Assembly (NCBI GenBank): GCA_012274445.1
Contig: JAAROD010000007.1
Coordinates: 620,001-684,000, forward strand
DNA: 64,000 nucleotides
DNA from: Sclerotiophoma versabilis
Lineage: Eukaryota > Ascomycota > Dothideomycetes > Pleosporales > Didymellaceae
Reading direction: 5' to 3'
This document shows, piece by piece, positions 1 through 12,300 of this stretch; position 1 is the stretch's first letter, and every line of letters starts with the position of its first letter. The position numbers were made by a program, and so were the translations under genes. The notes below the pieces were generated by a model. That model was not told where the DNA came from and ran no database searches. It saw only the letters and a list, made by a program, of their open reading frames with translations.

Positions 1-1593
1 GTGCTCGAATTTGGCGAAGCAGGTCCGAATACCACCTTTCTCCGACATCCGGGTGGCTCTTCACCCTGTTCATCAGTGTGGCCTCTCCCAGATGCCCCCA
101 CTTGCCCTTGACGAAGGTAAACTCGACGTCGTCCTTCCTGGCTTTGCGTGCTTCGTCGCGCAGCTTCAGGACGGGCTCAGGGACATCCATAGCTTCAAAC
201 TTTGCGTCGTAGCTCACACCCTGAAAGAACGGGACGGAGTATCGCGCACCTTCTCCCTTCCTCGGGCTAAGGACGCGATGTGTTGTTGACGCGCAGACGC
301 CGTTTGTTAGAGCCTCCATACCCTGACCGATCGCAACCACGAGTGTCCCATCGATGGGCTTGCAGTCGATCCACTGCCCTTTGGCGTTCTGCGCCTGCAG
401 ACCTGGCTGGTTGCTTGCTTGCAGGAGGTAGCTGGTGAGCATACTGTCCTTGTGTGGACCGACGCCCTGCCGCTTGATCTCCCACTTCTTCTTGTCAATC
501 TCACTAGCTCCGGCTGGCAGATCAGGCACATCGACCTCGGGGTACTTGACAATCTTCAATTTGTGCTGCTGCTGCTCGTCAAAGAATCGGCTGAACGCAT
601 TGGCGGGCAGGCCAATCGCCTCAGCAATCAACGATGTAAAGAGGGTGGAGATGTCAGACATGCGACGCATGTACTCTTCGTACGCAGGTCGAAACGCTGG
701 AAGATGCTGTGGCGACGGCCATTGGTTTGGTGCAAGAAGATTGTGGTACAGAGGTGCTTCAGGTCCTGGCACTGGATGCGGTGTTGATAGATCGAGCTGT
801 TCTCGATGATCCGTGTTGAATGCCGTGGTTTCGTTGTCGAGCTTCGAGGTCATTAGCAGGATTTCGAAACGAGTCCAAGCAAAACAGACGGAAGACGTAA
901 TGGTAAAGCGATTACATGACGATGATAGGCAATCGTCCGTTTGGTAAATAACTGTTGGGAGATACCCGGGATTGTTTTACGGCGTTTGGTAAAGAAAGGA
1001 AAACGTGCGTTCATGCCCTTTCTCCTTTCCTTTTCCTCCTTACTCATAGTAATATCTTTGGCGCTTTCTGCTTTTTTCTTTCGCCGCTGCACATACACAG
1101 CAGAGCATAGCATGGCATACGACTGTGCGAGTACCGATAAACCATAGATCGTTCGTTGTAATCAAAACAGATCACATATCTCAAATCCTTGCTCCATCTC
1201 TTCTCTTGTCTTCACCTTTCCTGCACAATCCAGCAATCGCAAAGAGGAGGCACAACTAACCCACTTCAAACAGATAAATCAAACAAGTCACACATGCTTC
1301 GAATCACAAAGAGAATCTCAACTCACCCTACTCCACCCCAGAAAACTCTTGCAGTTCTTCATCTCAATCTTTTCTTTCTCCGTCTGCGGTAGGTTCTCAA
1401 AGAAGCCCTTGCACTCCCGTATCACATCCTGCACCAGCTCGTCCGGCAACCCCGTCTCGCTGAGATACAGGAACCCCACATTCAGTAGTGCGGAACGCAG
1501 ATCTGATAGGACTTGCGGTTTGGTGGATGGGTCGAGGGCCCGGGACAGGGGCAGGATGGGGAGCTCTGTGAAGGTCTCTTTCTCGGCGGCCAT
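1..1593 (-). CDS. 2-oxoglutarate/Fe(II)-dependent oxygenase (isopenicillin N synthase-like), 3' end cut by window
   Basis: Exons are 1327..1593 and 1..841, joined in phase 0 across a 485-nt intron (GTGAGT donor; CTAATGAC branch site just before the AG acceptor). The ATG at 1593 gives MAAEKETFTELPILPL, the usual N-terminal start of this family (DIOX_N). The catalytic core is intact: the iron ligands are His219 and Asp221 in GPHKDSM, with a distal His in STTHRV. The 2-oxoglutarate-binding Arg-x-Ser lies in ARYSVPFFQ. Such enzymes couple 2-oxoglutarate decarboxylation to hydroxylation or oxidation of small molecules; the substrate cannot be read from the sequence. The last residues lie beyond position 1. 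The intron is long for this genome, so a missed micro-exon is possible. Confidence 0.85.
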
Positions 1594-1745
1594 CGTGTGG
1601 TGGTGGTGGGGGGTTGAACGCCGACACAGACGCAGGCTCGATGCTGAGGTATAACTGTGGATGGATTCAAATGCGACGAATGATGCGACACGGTGTTTGA
1701 CGGTGTCTATTCGATTCTTGAACACCGCAACGTCACGGGACATCG

Positions 1746-1771
1746 CATCACATCACATCACATCACATCAC
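1746..1771. repeat. CATCA pentanucleotide microsatellite
   Basis: Five near-perfect tandem copies of CATCA lie about 155 bp upstream of the oxygenase start codon, probably in its promoter or 5' leader. Confidence 0.9.
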
Positions 1772-2157
1772 AACCTCGTGATGCCGGGCATCGGTGTTGC
1801 GGGGTAGGTCGCTCCCCAACGCCATGGTGCGGGGCTCTTCCGCCATTCGACCATCGCCAGAGCCGCTCTTTCCGCTCTTTTCGCATATGTGCCCACTGCA
1901 CTGCGACTGCGTCGGACTCATCTCCGATGCCTATGAGATTTTCCCCAAGCTCAGTCCAAGCTCACCGTTCAAGGCGCGCCGCTCGCTTCGAATGAGCTCC
2001 ATCTGCCCCGCTGTCACGCACGCGTCGTGACTCACAAATCTCCGGGCCCAATATTGTGGATATTGGGATCTGTTATCGAGCTGGGGCCGGAGAGTGAGGG
2101 TGCGTTTGTGATATTCGCCTCGTTTTAAGCGGTTTTCGAGGCACCCCCCACGGGGAA

Positions 2158-2171
2158 GGGGGGGGGGGGGG
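2158..2171. repeat. G14 homopolymer
   Basis: A run of 14 G residues follows a CACCCCCCACGGGG segment that could fold back on itself. Length is prone to polymerase slippage and sequencing error. Confidence 0.8.
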
Positions 2172-2235
2172 TTGCCGAGTTTTGTGCGAGCGTTGAGATG
2201 GGTTTAAGGGGTTTGAGGAGTGAATGAAGGGCGTC

Positions 2236-2331
2236 TTAGTATCGTGCCATCCATTTGAATACCAGACCGAGTGCTGTGAGCTTCAGACCGGCGACGAGGG
2301 TGAGTGTAGCGGCGCTAAGGAGGGTGAGCAT
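2236..2331 (-). CDS. Possible 31-residue hydrophobic peptide
   Basis: The ORF runs from ATG at 2331 to TAA at 2236. It encodes MLTLLSAATLTLVAGLKL followed by a short basic aromatic tail. The whole peptide could be one membrane span, as in tiny ER or mitochondrial subunits. I do not recognise a family, and an ORF this short can occur by chance. It lies alone between two minus-strand genes. Confidence 0.15.
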   Translation of the reverse strand: MLTLLSAATLTLVAGLKLTALGLVFKWMARY

Positions 2332-2879
2332 TTTATGGAAGAGAAAAAAAAGATATGTCGAAGTTGTGCACGGCGATGATCGTAATAAGCACACGGATTG
2401 ACAGGAAGAATGCAGCGTTTTTGAAACTCTATTTTCTTACATGATCAGGGTTGCTTGCTTGCTTTTGTACTCATCCCCATACCCCAAAGGCCTGCTGTTG
2501 AGCATCCCGACGTCCCAACCTCTTCTCCACATGGCCCGGAGCGGCGACCGCAGGTGCAGCCCACGTGCACGTCAGCACCCGCGTCCAGACATGTTTGGGA
2601 TCACGACGTTGTGCGAATGACGCGCATCACGCAGATAACGCATGCAGGGCCCACTGAATTTGGATTGGGCGTGCGGGTTTGGCATGGGTATGGCGGTCAT
2701 GTGGTTGTGGGGAATCCACTACATTCATTCGGTGAAGCCTGACAGGCTTCGAGAAGGTGGGAGTGAGGCTTTACGGCCCGCATTTGCTTCACGATTTCTC
2801 CACAGACATCGGCGCTTGTTGCTTCACGATTGTCTTCATAGGCGCTTGATGCACAACACACGAAGATCATGTTCGAGTA

Positions 2880-4704
2880 TCACCGATGTACAACCACTCC
2901 TAGACCCTCACCGACTCCCCTGATCTTGCCCTCAACGACCTTTTCCGGCAGCGATAGTTCACTGCATATTTCATCGAAGCAGTGCATGCCATCCAAGAAT
3001 CTGACTAATGACAATCCACTCTCTCTTTCCCTGTCGCTAACCAGCTCGTCCATATCCTTCAGCTCCTGGTTCCGCGAGATGCTTGGAACATTATGGTGAT
3101 GGTGCGGGTTGAGGCTCGTTGTCGAGGCTATCGAGGGTCGGTGTATCGAGAATGAAGGGTGCTGTGCATGAGCATGAAGGTTGGATATCGAAGGATGGTG
3201 GCTACTGCCACGGATAGTAGCCGTGTCAGAGTCTCTCAGATTCGATGTCCAGGGAGCAGCAGATGTCTGGAGACTTGCAGGTGGTGCTGGAGGTAATGCT
3301 GCCGATGTTGCATATGCGTATTTGTGCACTCGGTAGAGGAATCCTTTGATGATGCCGAAGGTGATGAATCGGCGGATGTCGATGCCACTGAGCAAGTCGA
3401 GGTTGTCGAGCACCCAGCTTTTCAGTGTGAGGCCTTGCCGTAGCGAGGTGTATAGGGTTATCAAAGTTTCGTACTCGATGTGCCATTCGTCGTCTTCATC
3501 TTCAGCGTCCTTCTCCTCAGCATCGAAGTCTGAGATGTGGATGGTTGAGCTAGCAGTCTCGCTGTGCTGCGACACTGGAGAGGATACCGAGCTGCGCTCG
3601 TCACGGCTTCGTTCGGATTCACTCCGCACAACTGTGCCCTTGCTGGCCGCTGATCCTACCCTTAGCTTCGGGGTTCTGACGTATCTCATGCATTCCTCCT
3701 TGACATCATCGTCTACAACGAAGCCCCCAATCTCTGCCGTCGGCGCATAGATAGCGCCGAAGCTAAATATATCTAGAAGCACCAGGCACCCATAGTACAC
3801 TAGGTGTTGTACCGCTCTCCGTGTCAGCGAAAGGTCTGTGTCCGCAAGCTGGGCAATGCGCGATATCGAGTTCACACCGTTAATGTATGGAAGAATCCGG
3901 TTCAACGTAAGGTCCGAGGAGATAGGGGACTGCAGACCAGCGAGCGACATGGTGAGGAGAGGGACCTGATGCGCGTGAACGGGTGGTGGAGGTGATCTTG
4001 TGGGGAAGAGCTTCAGATTGATGGTGTTGGAATCATCTGCCTGTTTTAGTAGTCTATATCAAATTCAAAATTAGAGTACTTACCAATCGGTATCATGCAC
4101 TCAGCATAGTTGTTGAGATCTTCCAGCACCATCTCACACAACGCGTACACCTTGCTGCCGCTGCCTATGCCAAACCCGCTACCACCCATACTATCATCCA
4201 TGCCGCCGCCTCCTATCCCAAGACCTACGTTCTCGTCGTCCCAGACCCCATGCTCTTCCTTACTCAGAAAGCCGCCCTGCTCTTCCAGTCCTCGTAGCAA
4301 CCTTCCCAGCTTCCTCACCACCTGACCGTAGCATGCCCAGTCCACTTCATTCTCATTTATGACGATGGCGAAATTGAAGATGAACTCATTTCTTTCGTAT
4401 TTCTTCTCTTCTTTTATGCAGACAGGGTAGCCAACAATGCGGTGGTGGTTGACACAGCAGGTGATCAGGCGGTCGCAGAACTGCTGGGTAGGAATGAGGT
4501 ATTGGGTGACCGACGAGAAGGGAAAGAGCGGTGCTGGAAGGGCAGAAGGCGATGTCGACGGCGTTATCGCGCCTGCTGGGACTTGGTGGAGGACGCGTGA
4601 ACCTAGTGATTGTTAGATGATAGTACGTACGATTAATCGCACCGCTCACCTTTCTCATGATGAAAGCGCGTATAGAATATCGCCTTGATCGCACGCGTAG
4701 GCAT
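2880..4704 (-). CDS. NPR2: Nitrogen permease regulator 2 (SEACIT/GATOR1 subunit)
   Basis: Exons are 4650..4704, 4084..4602 and 2880..4036, giving 576 residues. NPR2 with NPR3 and Iml1 forms the GTPase-activating complex that inhibits TORC1 on the vacuole when nitrogen or amino acids are scarce. The N terminus has the family block IFYTRFHHEKGSRVLHQVP (residues ~9-27). This is followed by SVTQYLIPTQQFCDRLIT and FIFNFAIVIN. The third exon carries INGVNSISRIAQLAD and VQHLVYYGCLVLLDIFSFG, the conserved C-terminal winged-helix-like part. Low-complexity insertions (Gly/Met-rich near residue 120, acidic Ser-rich near 330, His-rich near 480) are typical of filamentous fungal versions. Intron 1 splits a Gly codon, and intron 2 uses the second of two nearby AGs (GCAG before ATGATTCC) because the first gives a stop. 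Confidence 0.93.
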
Positions 4705-5076
4705 TGGATCTGTCAAACACCTCAAAGGTGTTGTTTCCTGCGAACTACATGTTGAACGTAAAGGTCAAAGGGTCGCGTCGCGGGGAGCTTGAGCTTCAAG
4801 TGGTTCACGTCCGTGCGGCGCACCCCACCCCTTAACAAGTATCTACATCTGAGCATGACTGCTGTCTTTTCAATTTAAGCGTTCTGCCCGTTGAAGTGTT
4901 ACGTTCAGTAACTTTCGATTTTCGAAACCTCATGATGTGCCACTTTTCCGTGCTGTACTTAAGGCTTCACAAGGGCGTCGTGCATTCGCCTACTATTTGC
5001 CTTCTAGTCGACTTGCGTCCTTCTCAACTCACATGCCTTCCTCCTACCCTATGAGTGATAGAGCCGCTTCAGAGAC
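4705..5076. promoter_or_regulatory. Divergent intergenic region NPR2 / HET gene
   Basis: This 372-bp gap should hold the NPR2 promoter and the promoter of the plus-strand HET gene. I see no clear TATA box. Confidence 0.4.
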
Positions 5077-7070
5077 ATGGGATCCAATCAAACAATTACA
5101 CCACACCAATTGTGCGATCTTTGCCGAGTTGTTGCTATTACCTATACACCCCCCAAATCATGGACAGGTGAAGATGCGTATGCCTTCTTTCAATACCACA
5201 ACATTCAGATGGATAAAGACTCCTCAATCTCCGATATACGGAATAGCATGGCTTTTCAAAAAGCTTTCCGGAACCCTTTCTGGATCGTGAATTATTCTGG
5301 GCAAGCAGAGAGCCTACAGAGCATCAGGCTAGCACAATCGACCTTCGAAAATCAGCTGAGCGCGGATGTCATCTCTGTTCTCTGTTCGTTGGCTCATTAG
5401 ATCGAAATAAGCACTCAGCCCTTCCAAGTCAAAAGAAAAGTCGGCTGTGGGTCTCTCCGTGTCGTAAGCCAAACTGGGGCCCAGCTGTCAAAGATACCGA
5501 TCACGACAATCGACCTCTGCTTCTACACGACGGTCATCCTTGGGACCCTTTGGTTACAGCTAAACCTCTGGCTAAAGTCCAGATCTACCATTGCTCAGAG
5601 CATGTCAAGCAACACACTGTGTCACGAGAGGAGTGGGAACGTCATCTAACTACATCAAATCAAGTCTCACTTGAGTCTTCCTGCTTCAGATGGTCCTTGA
5701 ACACTGGATCTGATGCAGCTATCCAGCTAACTGCTGCTTGGGTACGACGATGTACTAGGAGCCACAAGTTCTGCAACAAGAGCTTTGTTGGTCACACACC
5801 CTCTAGGCTTTTAGATCTCAATGCCAACCTAGATTCGGGAGACGTTTGTTTGGTCTTCACGAGTGATGTTGGCACACAACCTTACGCTACGCTTAGTTAT
5901 AGCTGGGGCAACGGTGCATCTGTCCTGCTCACTAGAGACACGTTTGAGGCATTTCAAGCTGGTATCGGTATAGAGACGCTTCCCAAAACGATTCAGCATG
6001 CTATTAAAGTGTGTAGAGGACTACAGGTGAGATATCTCTGGGTGGACGCTCTTTGCATCATCCAGGGCAGTGGTCGGGATTTCGCCAGAGAGGTCTCTGA
6101 AATGGGATCAATATATGCCAATTCTCTGATCACAATAGCGGCATCTGACGCCATTGATTGTAACCTGGGTTGCTTTAGGGATCGACGGCCACTTCAAGTT
6201 GAAGACTGTCTTGTTTTCAATGACGGCGAAAATGCCATGTTTTTTGCTGGGACCGACCACGACAACTCTGGCCATTATCTCAAAGACCGGCATCTAGACA
6301 GTCGAGCTTGGGTCTATCAAGAGCGTATGATGTCTCCAAGAACAGTCCACTTCTGCGGCAGCGAGATCATATGGGAATGTCGAGAACAGCTTTCGTGCCA
6401 GCGTTGCGCTGTGAGTTCTCAGCCGTCAAGGGGTGTCCCTAACGATGAAGATCACAAGCTGCTCTTCACAAAGATAATCGACATGAAAACAGAGGATCTT
6501 GAAGTGACTAAATTCGAAGATATTTGGTATGAGATGTTGTCTGTTTATACCAAAGCTCTACTGAGCAACGAGGACGACAGATTGAGCGCACTGGCGGGGA
6601 TGGTCCAGCTTCTGAACCGTCATACCAAGTACGAGAATAGCTTTGGCCTATGGCTCCCGATCTTTCTGGATCAGCTACTTTGGTGCTATTGGTCAGGTCA
6701 AAGAGGGGCTTGGAAAGATCGTAAAGACGCACCCGGACTTCCATCATGGTCATGGGTCAGTGTTCGAGGCGGAGTCGACAGACTGCAGCAACCATTGGAA
6801 GGCCAAACGCAAGCGCATGTCGCTCAGCTGGTATGTGCCCCGCCTGCTACGCCATTTGGGCAGATATCGTCTTTGTGCGCACAGCTGCCACTCCCTGTGT
6901 CCATGAGAATACGCAGCTGGGCAACGACTTGTCGACCTATACCGACCTTTACATCGCCATACGATTGGGCCCTGAGTCCCGTATCGAAGTTTTGCAGTGA
7001 TAGGTCAGCAGCATTCCAACAACTCTCATCGGATCTATTTCTAGGCGACACTGCATACACGAGGGAATAA
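5077..7070 (+). CDS. HET-domain (heterokaryon incompatibility) protein
   Basis: HET-domain proteins are cytoplasmic effectors of non-self recognition and programmed cell death in ascomycetes. The ATG at 5077 opens an N-terminal exon with CDLCRV and FFQYHNIQ. Splicing 5287..5327 (GTGAAT..CAG, only 41 nt) joins it in frame to DLRKSAERGCHLCSLFVGSL, the usual pre-HET block. The HET core follows: YATLSYSWGNGASVLLT, a segment ending YLWVDALCIIQ, then MGSIYANSLITIAASDA and LDSRAWVYQERMMSPRTVHF. A GLPSWSWVSVRGGV block follows. The model gives 650 residues. The tail after ~6830 looks scrambled and family-like C-terminal sequence continues in other frames to 7504, so the gene may be frameshifted or mis-spliced here. 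The 41-nt intron lacks a good branch site and could itself mask an indel. Confidence 0.7.
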
Positions 7071-7504
7071 GCGGACATCCTAAGAAAGGCGCCTTTGTGG
7101 AGGGAGTATTTATACCCCGACGAACGACCGAAACAACAGCAGCACCTCGTTTGCCTCCTGATCAAACGCGCCTAGCACAAGCTGGGAAACAGTATGTATG
7201 CGACCGAGTTGGTTGAGTATGGTCTTGTCTTGGAATGTATTGATGCAGACAAGAATCTGTTCCAGAGAAGAGGTGTATACATTGGTTACTTCGGTGACGA
7301 TCTGAACAAGGTGGAACTTCGCTACAGACTCAACAAAGCGCTGGAGTCTAAAGATGAGTATAGCATACGCCAGGCTCAGGAAGAATACGACACTTGCATC
7401 GAGGTCTCAGAATCGAAGGACGAGCAGGGGATACAAAAACTTCTGAAAGATCGTTACAGCATGTTCAACGAAGAAGAACCGATGGTAGAGATCGAAACAA
7501 TCTG
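7071..7504 (+). pseudogene. Out-of-frame C-terminal segment of the HET gene
   Basis: Two successive frames carry sequence typical of HET-protein C termini. One frame, around 7065-7215, reads SGHPKKGAFVEGVFIPRR. The next, from 7194, reads YGLVLECIDADKNLFQRRGV and ends at a stop at 7504. Neither joins the main frame through a plausible intron; the gap near 7192 is under 30 nt. I read it as indel damage in the upstream gene, or as sequence error. A separate gene is less likely because the segment is the expected continuation of the same family. Confidence 0.5.
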
Positions 7505-7639
7505 AGACTGTTGTTAAATTTGCTGGTAAGGATACCATTATCTCAAACATACAAAGCCCCAATATTAAAGAGGCCATTATCTTCACATTTGGCCATCGGC
7601 AATACTGTGCCATCCTGGCCCATCCAGCTGCGACCGCAC

Positions 7640-8318
7640 TCAAGGTACTAGGTAGAAAATACCTACTCGGGCAGATGACACGTTGTTCTTCCTCTTATCT
7701 GATCTCTCCTCCCTCTTTCTAGCCTTCTCATCATCAGAATTTGTAGCGTAAATCTGCTCGTCGATTGGTTTAGTCGGGTCAAAGATGTCAAATTCGTCTT
7801 CTTCCTCGTCGCTGCTCTCACTCGGATCCCTGTGCTCTTCATATGTACGCAAAACGAGTGTTACGGACAGGATCTTAGAGCTGTCATATCTGTCTGGTGA
7901 CAGCGGATGCTTACGAACCACCGGTTTTACGTCGATATCGTTGACCATCACGCATGCGTCATGGCGTGCTGTGCCACGAGAGCACGAGAAATCTTCATCG
8001 ACCCAATTTTGGAACCGTCTGAAGACGTGCGTCAGGTATAAATTACGTGTGGGAAGCATAATGTATCCAGGCTCACTTCCGCACTTCCTCTGCACTGGCG
8101 TCCTCTGGGCTCCAGTCTTGCCGCACAGCCTAATCGAGTCGTGAGTAGAGGTCCCCAATGCCGTCTTCTTCGAGTTGCCAACATGTATACGCGTCGAGGT
8201 CTCCATGAAATTGTTCCGATCCGCGTCGTTCTCGTAAGTGCAAACGACACACTACGAACCCCAATTTTGCATCAGAATAACGCATGATCTTTTCGCGGAG
8301 CCGCTCATACTCGTCCAT
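7640..8318 (-). CDS. Unrecognised acidic protein, possibly frameshifted
   Basis: I do not recognise the family. From ATG 8318 a first frame gives MDEYERLREKIMRYSDAKLG. A second frame carries CTYENDADRNNFMETSTRIH and runs to the stop at 7640. The second part ends in an acidic stretch (SSDEEEDEFDIFDPTKP) followed by a Lys/Arg-rich helix (KARKREERSDKRKNN). The two parts overlap with no intron of workable length, so an indel or error near 8235-8265 is likely. The minimal single-frame ORF is 7640..8206 (188 aa). It lies convergent with the HET gene and divergent from the kinase-HET fusion, so it may belong to the same locus. Confidence 0.35.
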
Positions 8319-9360
8319 GTTTGATGTTCAGCGGGCGACGGTGTGTGTGGTACTGAGTTCGCCAGATGCAACAAACGTGTATTCGTCTCATCGGAACTCG
8401 AGGTGCCTGATTCTATACGTTACATTTGAAGTGTTTTCGGGAGATGGACGTTCGTCTAGGGCGAGGCGCAGACATCCTAGGAAGCGCATCTGGGGACGTG
8501 GGTCGGCGGCGCACGCGCGACATGGGTCTGACGAGGAAACGTGCATGGACGACTTGAACGCTGAAACACAGTTTTGTAGCTTACATTAATGGATCGAGAT
8601 GCGGCTGGCAGGAAGAGGCTTCGTTAGATGTTGAGGCTACACCATAGAATACTAGCACAGGGCAGTGTGCACATGCAGCAAACACAAGATTGCAGTCCTG
8701 AGTCCAGGTTACAGAGGTTTGATACACACATCGTTATGAAGACACAGCCACTTGAACCCCACTTTGCGTGGCTGTCCCTTCACTCAGCCCGCCGCCTTTG
8801 TGGAGAAAAAAAGGGCGGTATTACAGAGCTTTTGCGCTTACGGCCGCATCTCGGTTTTGTTTCCATTATGATCAGAGATTCAAAAGGCGTCGTGGGTCGT
8901 TCTTGTACAACTACAAACGAGAACCTAGAAAGTAATAACTTCAGTATAGACGCAGCGAGCGCTGTAAAGACAGCGCTGGTTCGTTTAGTCTCCGAAGTTG
9001 GGGGGAGATGGTGGGATCTTAGTGATTATGTATTGGCGATATTGTAATTTGTGTGGTCTTTTGCAAACCCTGGCTAATAATCTCACGGGAGGCCTAAACA
9101 GCTGAACGCTGGTGCACGGTCAACCATCATCCGCCCTTCGAATCAGCACAGAAGGGCTGCTATGACTCTGCGTTCCAGCGCGACTTGACCGGTTTACTGC
9201 GTACTTGAATTTAATAGCAGCAGATTAGCCTTAGGCTTGATTTTGACTCATTTTCGATCATACCTACACATTCATTTTCGGAGACCCCAGACGAACCTCC
9301 GTCGTGATTGCTGACAATTCTACCACAACGCCCTTCCCTTTACACGACTACACTCAAGCA
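8319..9360. other. Intergenic region upstream of the kinase-HET fusion gene
   Basis: About 1 kb with no supported gene. ORFs here use non-ATG starts or show no recognisable motif. It should contain the promoter and 5' leader of the fusion gene starting at 9361. Confidence 0.5.
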
Positions 9361-12300
9361 ATGGAGGGCGCTGGATTCGCTTTTGACACAGCGGACATGG
9401 ACTTCAATAATGTGTTTGCAACGATGCCGCAGCAGCAGCAGCAGTCGTTCGCGAAGCCTAACGAGGATAACACCTTTGGCTTCTTCGGTGACGAGGGTAT
9501 CGACACGGCCGCATCTTTCATCGATCCGACTGTGTTCTCGACCCCCTCTCAGGACATGAGCTACATGCCCCACAACCTTGTAGGTGCTACAGCACGATAT
9601 CGATATGGGTAAGCAGGGCATGCTGACTGTCTCCAGGCTATGGATAACACTATGGGCAACGCAATGTGGAATAGCCACCTCACACCGGAATCACTTATCC
9701 TGAACTCCTTCCCAGCAACCCCCACACAATCGCTTGAGATGTACCAGCCAAGTCTTGGTACTTCGTTGGGTAAGAGGCCGCGTCAAGTTGATATTGAAGA
9801 CTTCACACAGTCTAAGCGACATGAATCGACAGGAGACTACACGTTGTCTACATTTTCATCAGCTTCACCACAGATAGATGGCGTTCAGGGTCTTTCGGAT
9901 GAGGCTGCCGATGTTTGCACAACATGGTTTAACAAGTACGCTGTGTTGCCAAGCGACCGACATATCGAGTCGCTCAGCCAGCTCACAGGAGAGTCATCAG
10001 ATGCCATCCGGCAATGGTTCGGACGGTTGCTGAAGCAGGGTATGGGGGGTCACGACTCAGCGTACAAGTCGCAAACCGATATGATGCCAGCATTGTGTTG
10101 GTCTGATTCTTATACAACAGATCTGGTGCCACAACAACCAATGCATCAGCCGCTACCCACCCCACAGCTTACACAGGAGAACACTGCGACTCCAGAAAGG
10201 CGATCCAGCAACGACACAACAGTGATCAACCCGCCAGTGTCGACTCTTCGTGGTGGGAAGAAGCGTTGTACACCTACTGAGGATCGGGACTTACTGGCGA
10301 GAGACTCGAACAAGATCTACCAGTGCACACGGAAATGCGGTAAGCGTTATGGCCGCAAATGTGACTGGAAGAGGAACGAGGAAGAGGGGTACCCATGCAA
10401 ATCATGGGTTTGCAACTTGTGCACAAGCGAAGGTGTTGAGAACGTGCGGCCCTGCTTCAGGAAGTACCATTTCGTTCAGGTAAGCACGGCATAATTCATG
10501 CAGAAGTCCCTTGGCTAATGTTCTTGCAGCATTTTAGGAACATCCACCCTGATGTGAACAGCGATGAGTACGAGCAGTCGAGTATTGTGTGCTCTGAAAC
10601 CGAGTTCCCCAGGAACTGCGGTTTCTGCAAACACAAGTTCGACTCGAGGCAAGACCGCATCGATCACATAGCAGATCACTTCAAGCAGGGCAAGTGCATG
10701 CTTGACTGGAACGATGAAAGTAACGATGACGGCGATAACGCCGACAATACCGACGACGACGATGACAATGACAAGCCCAGTGGCGATGGCTATGATGGTG
10801 CGCCTTCACACCCGCCACCAGAAAGCGATCCTCGTGACGACTTCGGCACTCAATACTATGGCGGCGGCGACTACGGTGGTGGCGGCAGCAACGGTTCAAG
10901 CTTGCTGCCTGACAGCTTCTTCCAATTCCAGCTGTCGCCCAAATCTGACAACATCGACGTCACGAAGCAACTACAAGGCGACCAACAGCACATTCAACAA
11001 CGTCCATCGTCCACACCAAAGCCTGAAAAGGAGAGCTCCCTCCCAGAGCCTGTTGCAACTGAGCAATGCTCGACTCGTGGAAGGCACTCTTCGACAGCGC
11101 GAGACGACCAGACTTCTTTGGCCGGAGATGCTCTCTCCGGCCGGTTAGTTGGGGGGGTCAAAATCCTCTCGCAACCTCTCATGGCTCGTAGAGTTTGTCT
11201 AATCAAGGATAGTATCGGGCTCATACCAGACGCTACAAATCGACAGCCAGCCCTACTAGATGCACAAACTGATCCGGCGGGTCGGAACACCAAGATTAGT
11301 CCAACCGAGTCATCACTGCAGCATCGCCCAGTCGAACCATGCGTTCCGACACAAGCTGTGCTAGATGCATGTCAACATCGTACAGAAGATCAGTCTAACC
11401 CTGCTGTACTAGCTATCCCAACCATACATGCCAAAGCAACATCTCCATCGACGGCCGTACTCGACACGCTACAGCACTTTACAACACAGTCATTCCTGAG
11501 TGTCAGACTCCTTGGTGCTGGTGGCTTTAGTACTGTCGACGAGGTACTGCATCGCGCGACGAACCTACGACTGGGTCGCAAGACGCTCAAGAATCGCAGC
11601 CCCACAGCCCTCGAAGAACTCAAGAAGGAAGTCAGCGTTCTGCAGAAGCTACGCCACCCTCACGTAATTCGCTTCCTCGGCGCATACTCCAAGGGCGACA
11701 AGATGTCAATCCTATTATCCCCTGTCGCCGAGACAACACTCGCACTCTGGCTTGAGCATGCCACGCTACAACAACCGGCCAACCTTGCCAACGTAATCAG
11801 CAAGATGTTTGGATGTCTTGTATCATCAGTTCGTTACCTACATGAACAGCGGCCGGTTGTCAAGCATATGGACATCAAGCCGCAGAACATTCTGGTTGCC
11901 CAGGGCGATCAAGAGTTCCCGCACGTAGTACTCTGCGACTTCGGTATCAGTTCCTCAGACGATCTCAATGATGGCCAGCACAAGCCACTAACGCGACGAT
12001 ATGTCGCACCCGAGGTATTCGAAGGATTCAGCCGCAAGCAAGCTGCTGATATTTGGTCTCTTGGATGCGTCTTTGCAGAGATGGCATCTGCACCATTCGG
12101 TCAATCCAACTCGAAGTGGCTAACCTTCCGTCGCGAGTACAGTGGACGTACAGGCAAGCACTACTGGCAAGACGTTCCGAGCCTACAAGACTGGCTTTCA
12201 AGTTTCTTTGATGAAGCCGTAACTCCCACCGAGCAACAGGTGGTTGGTACGCTCAAGGATATGCTCAATGCAGATCCGAACGAGCGACCGAGTGCGGCAC

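Larger units (their letters stand above)
1594..2879. other. Intergenic region between oxygenase promoter and NPR2 3' end
   Basis: I see no convincing gene. It holds a CATCA pentamer array, a G homopolymer and one short hydrophobic ORF, each listed separately. The first ~250 bp should carry the oxygenase promoter. Confidence 0.6.

Noticed and set aside
9304..9360. N-terminal extension of the fusion protein
   Set aside because: The frame is open but begins with GTG at 9304; the first ATG in frame is 9361.
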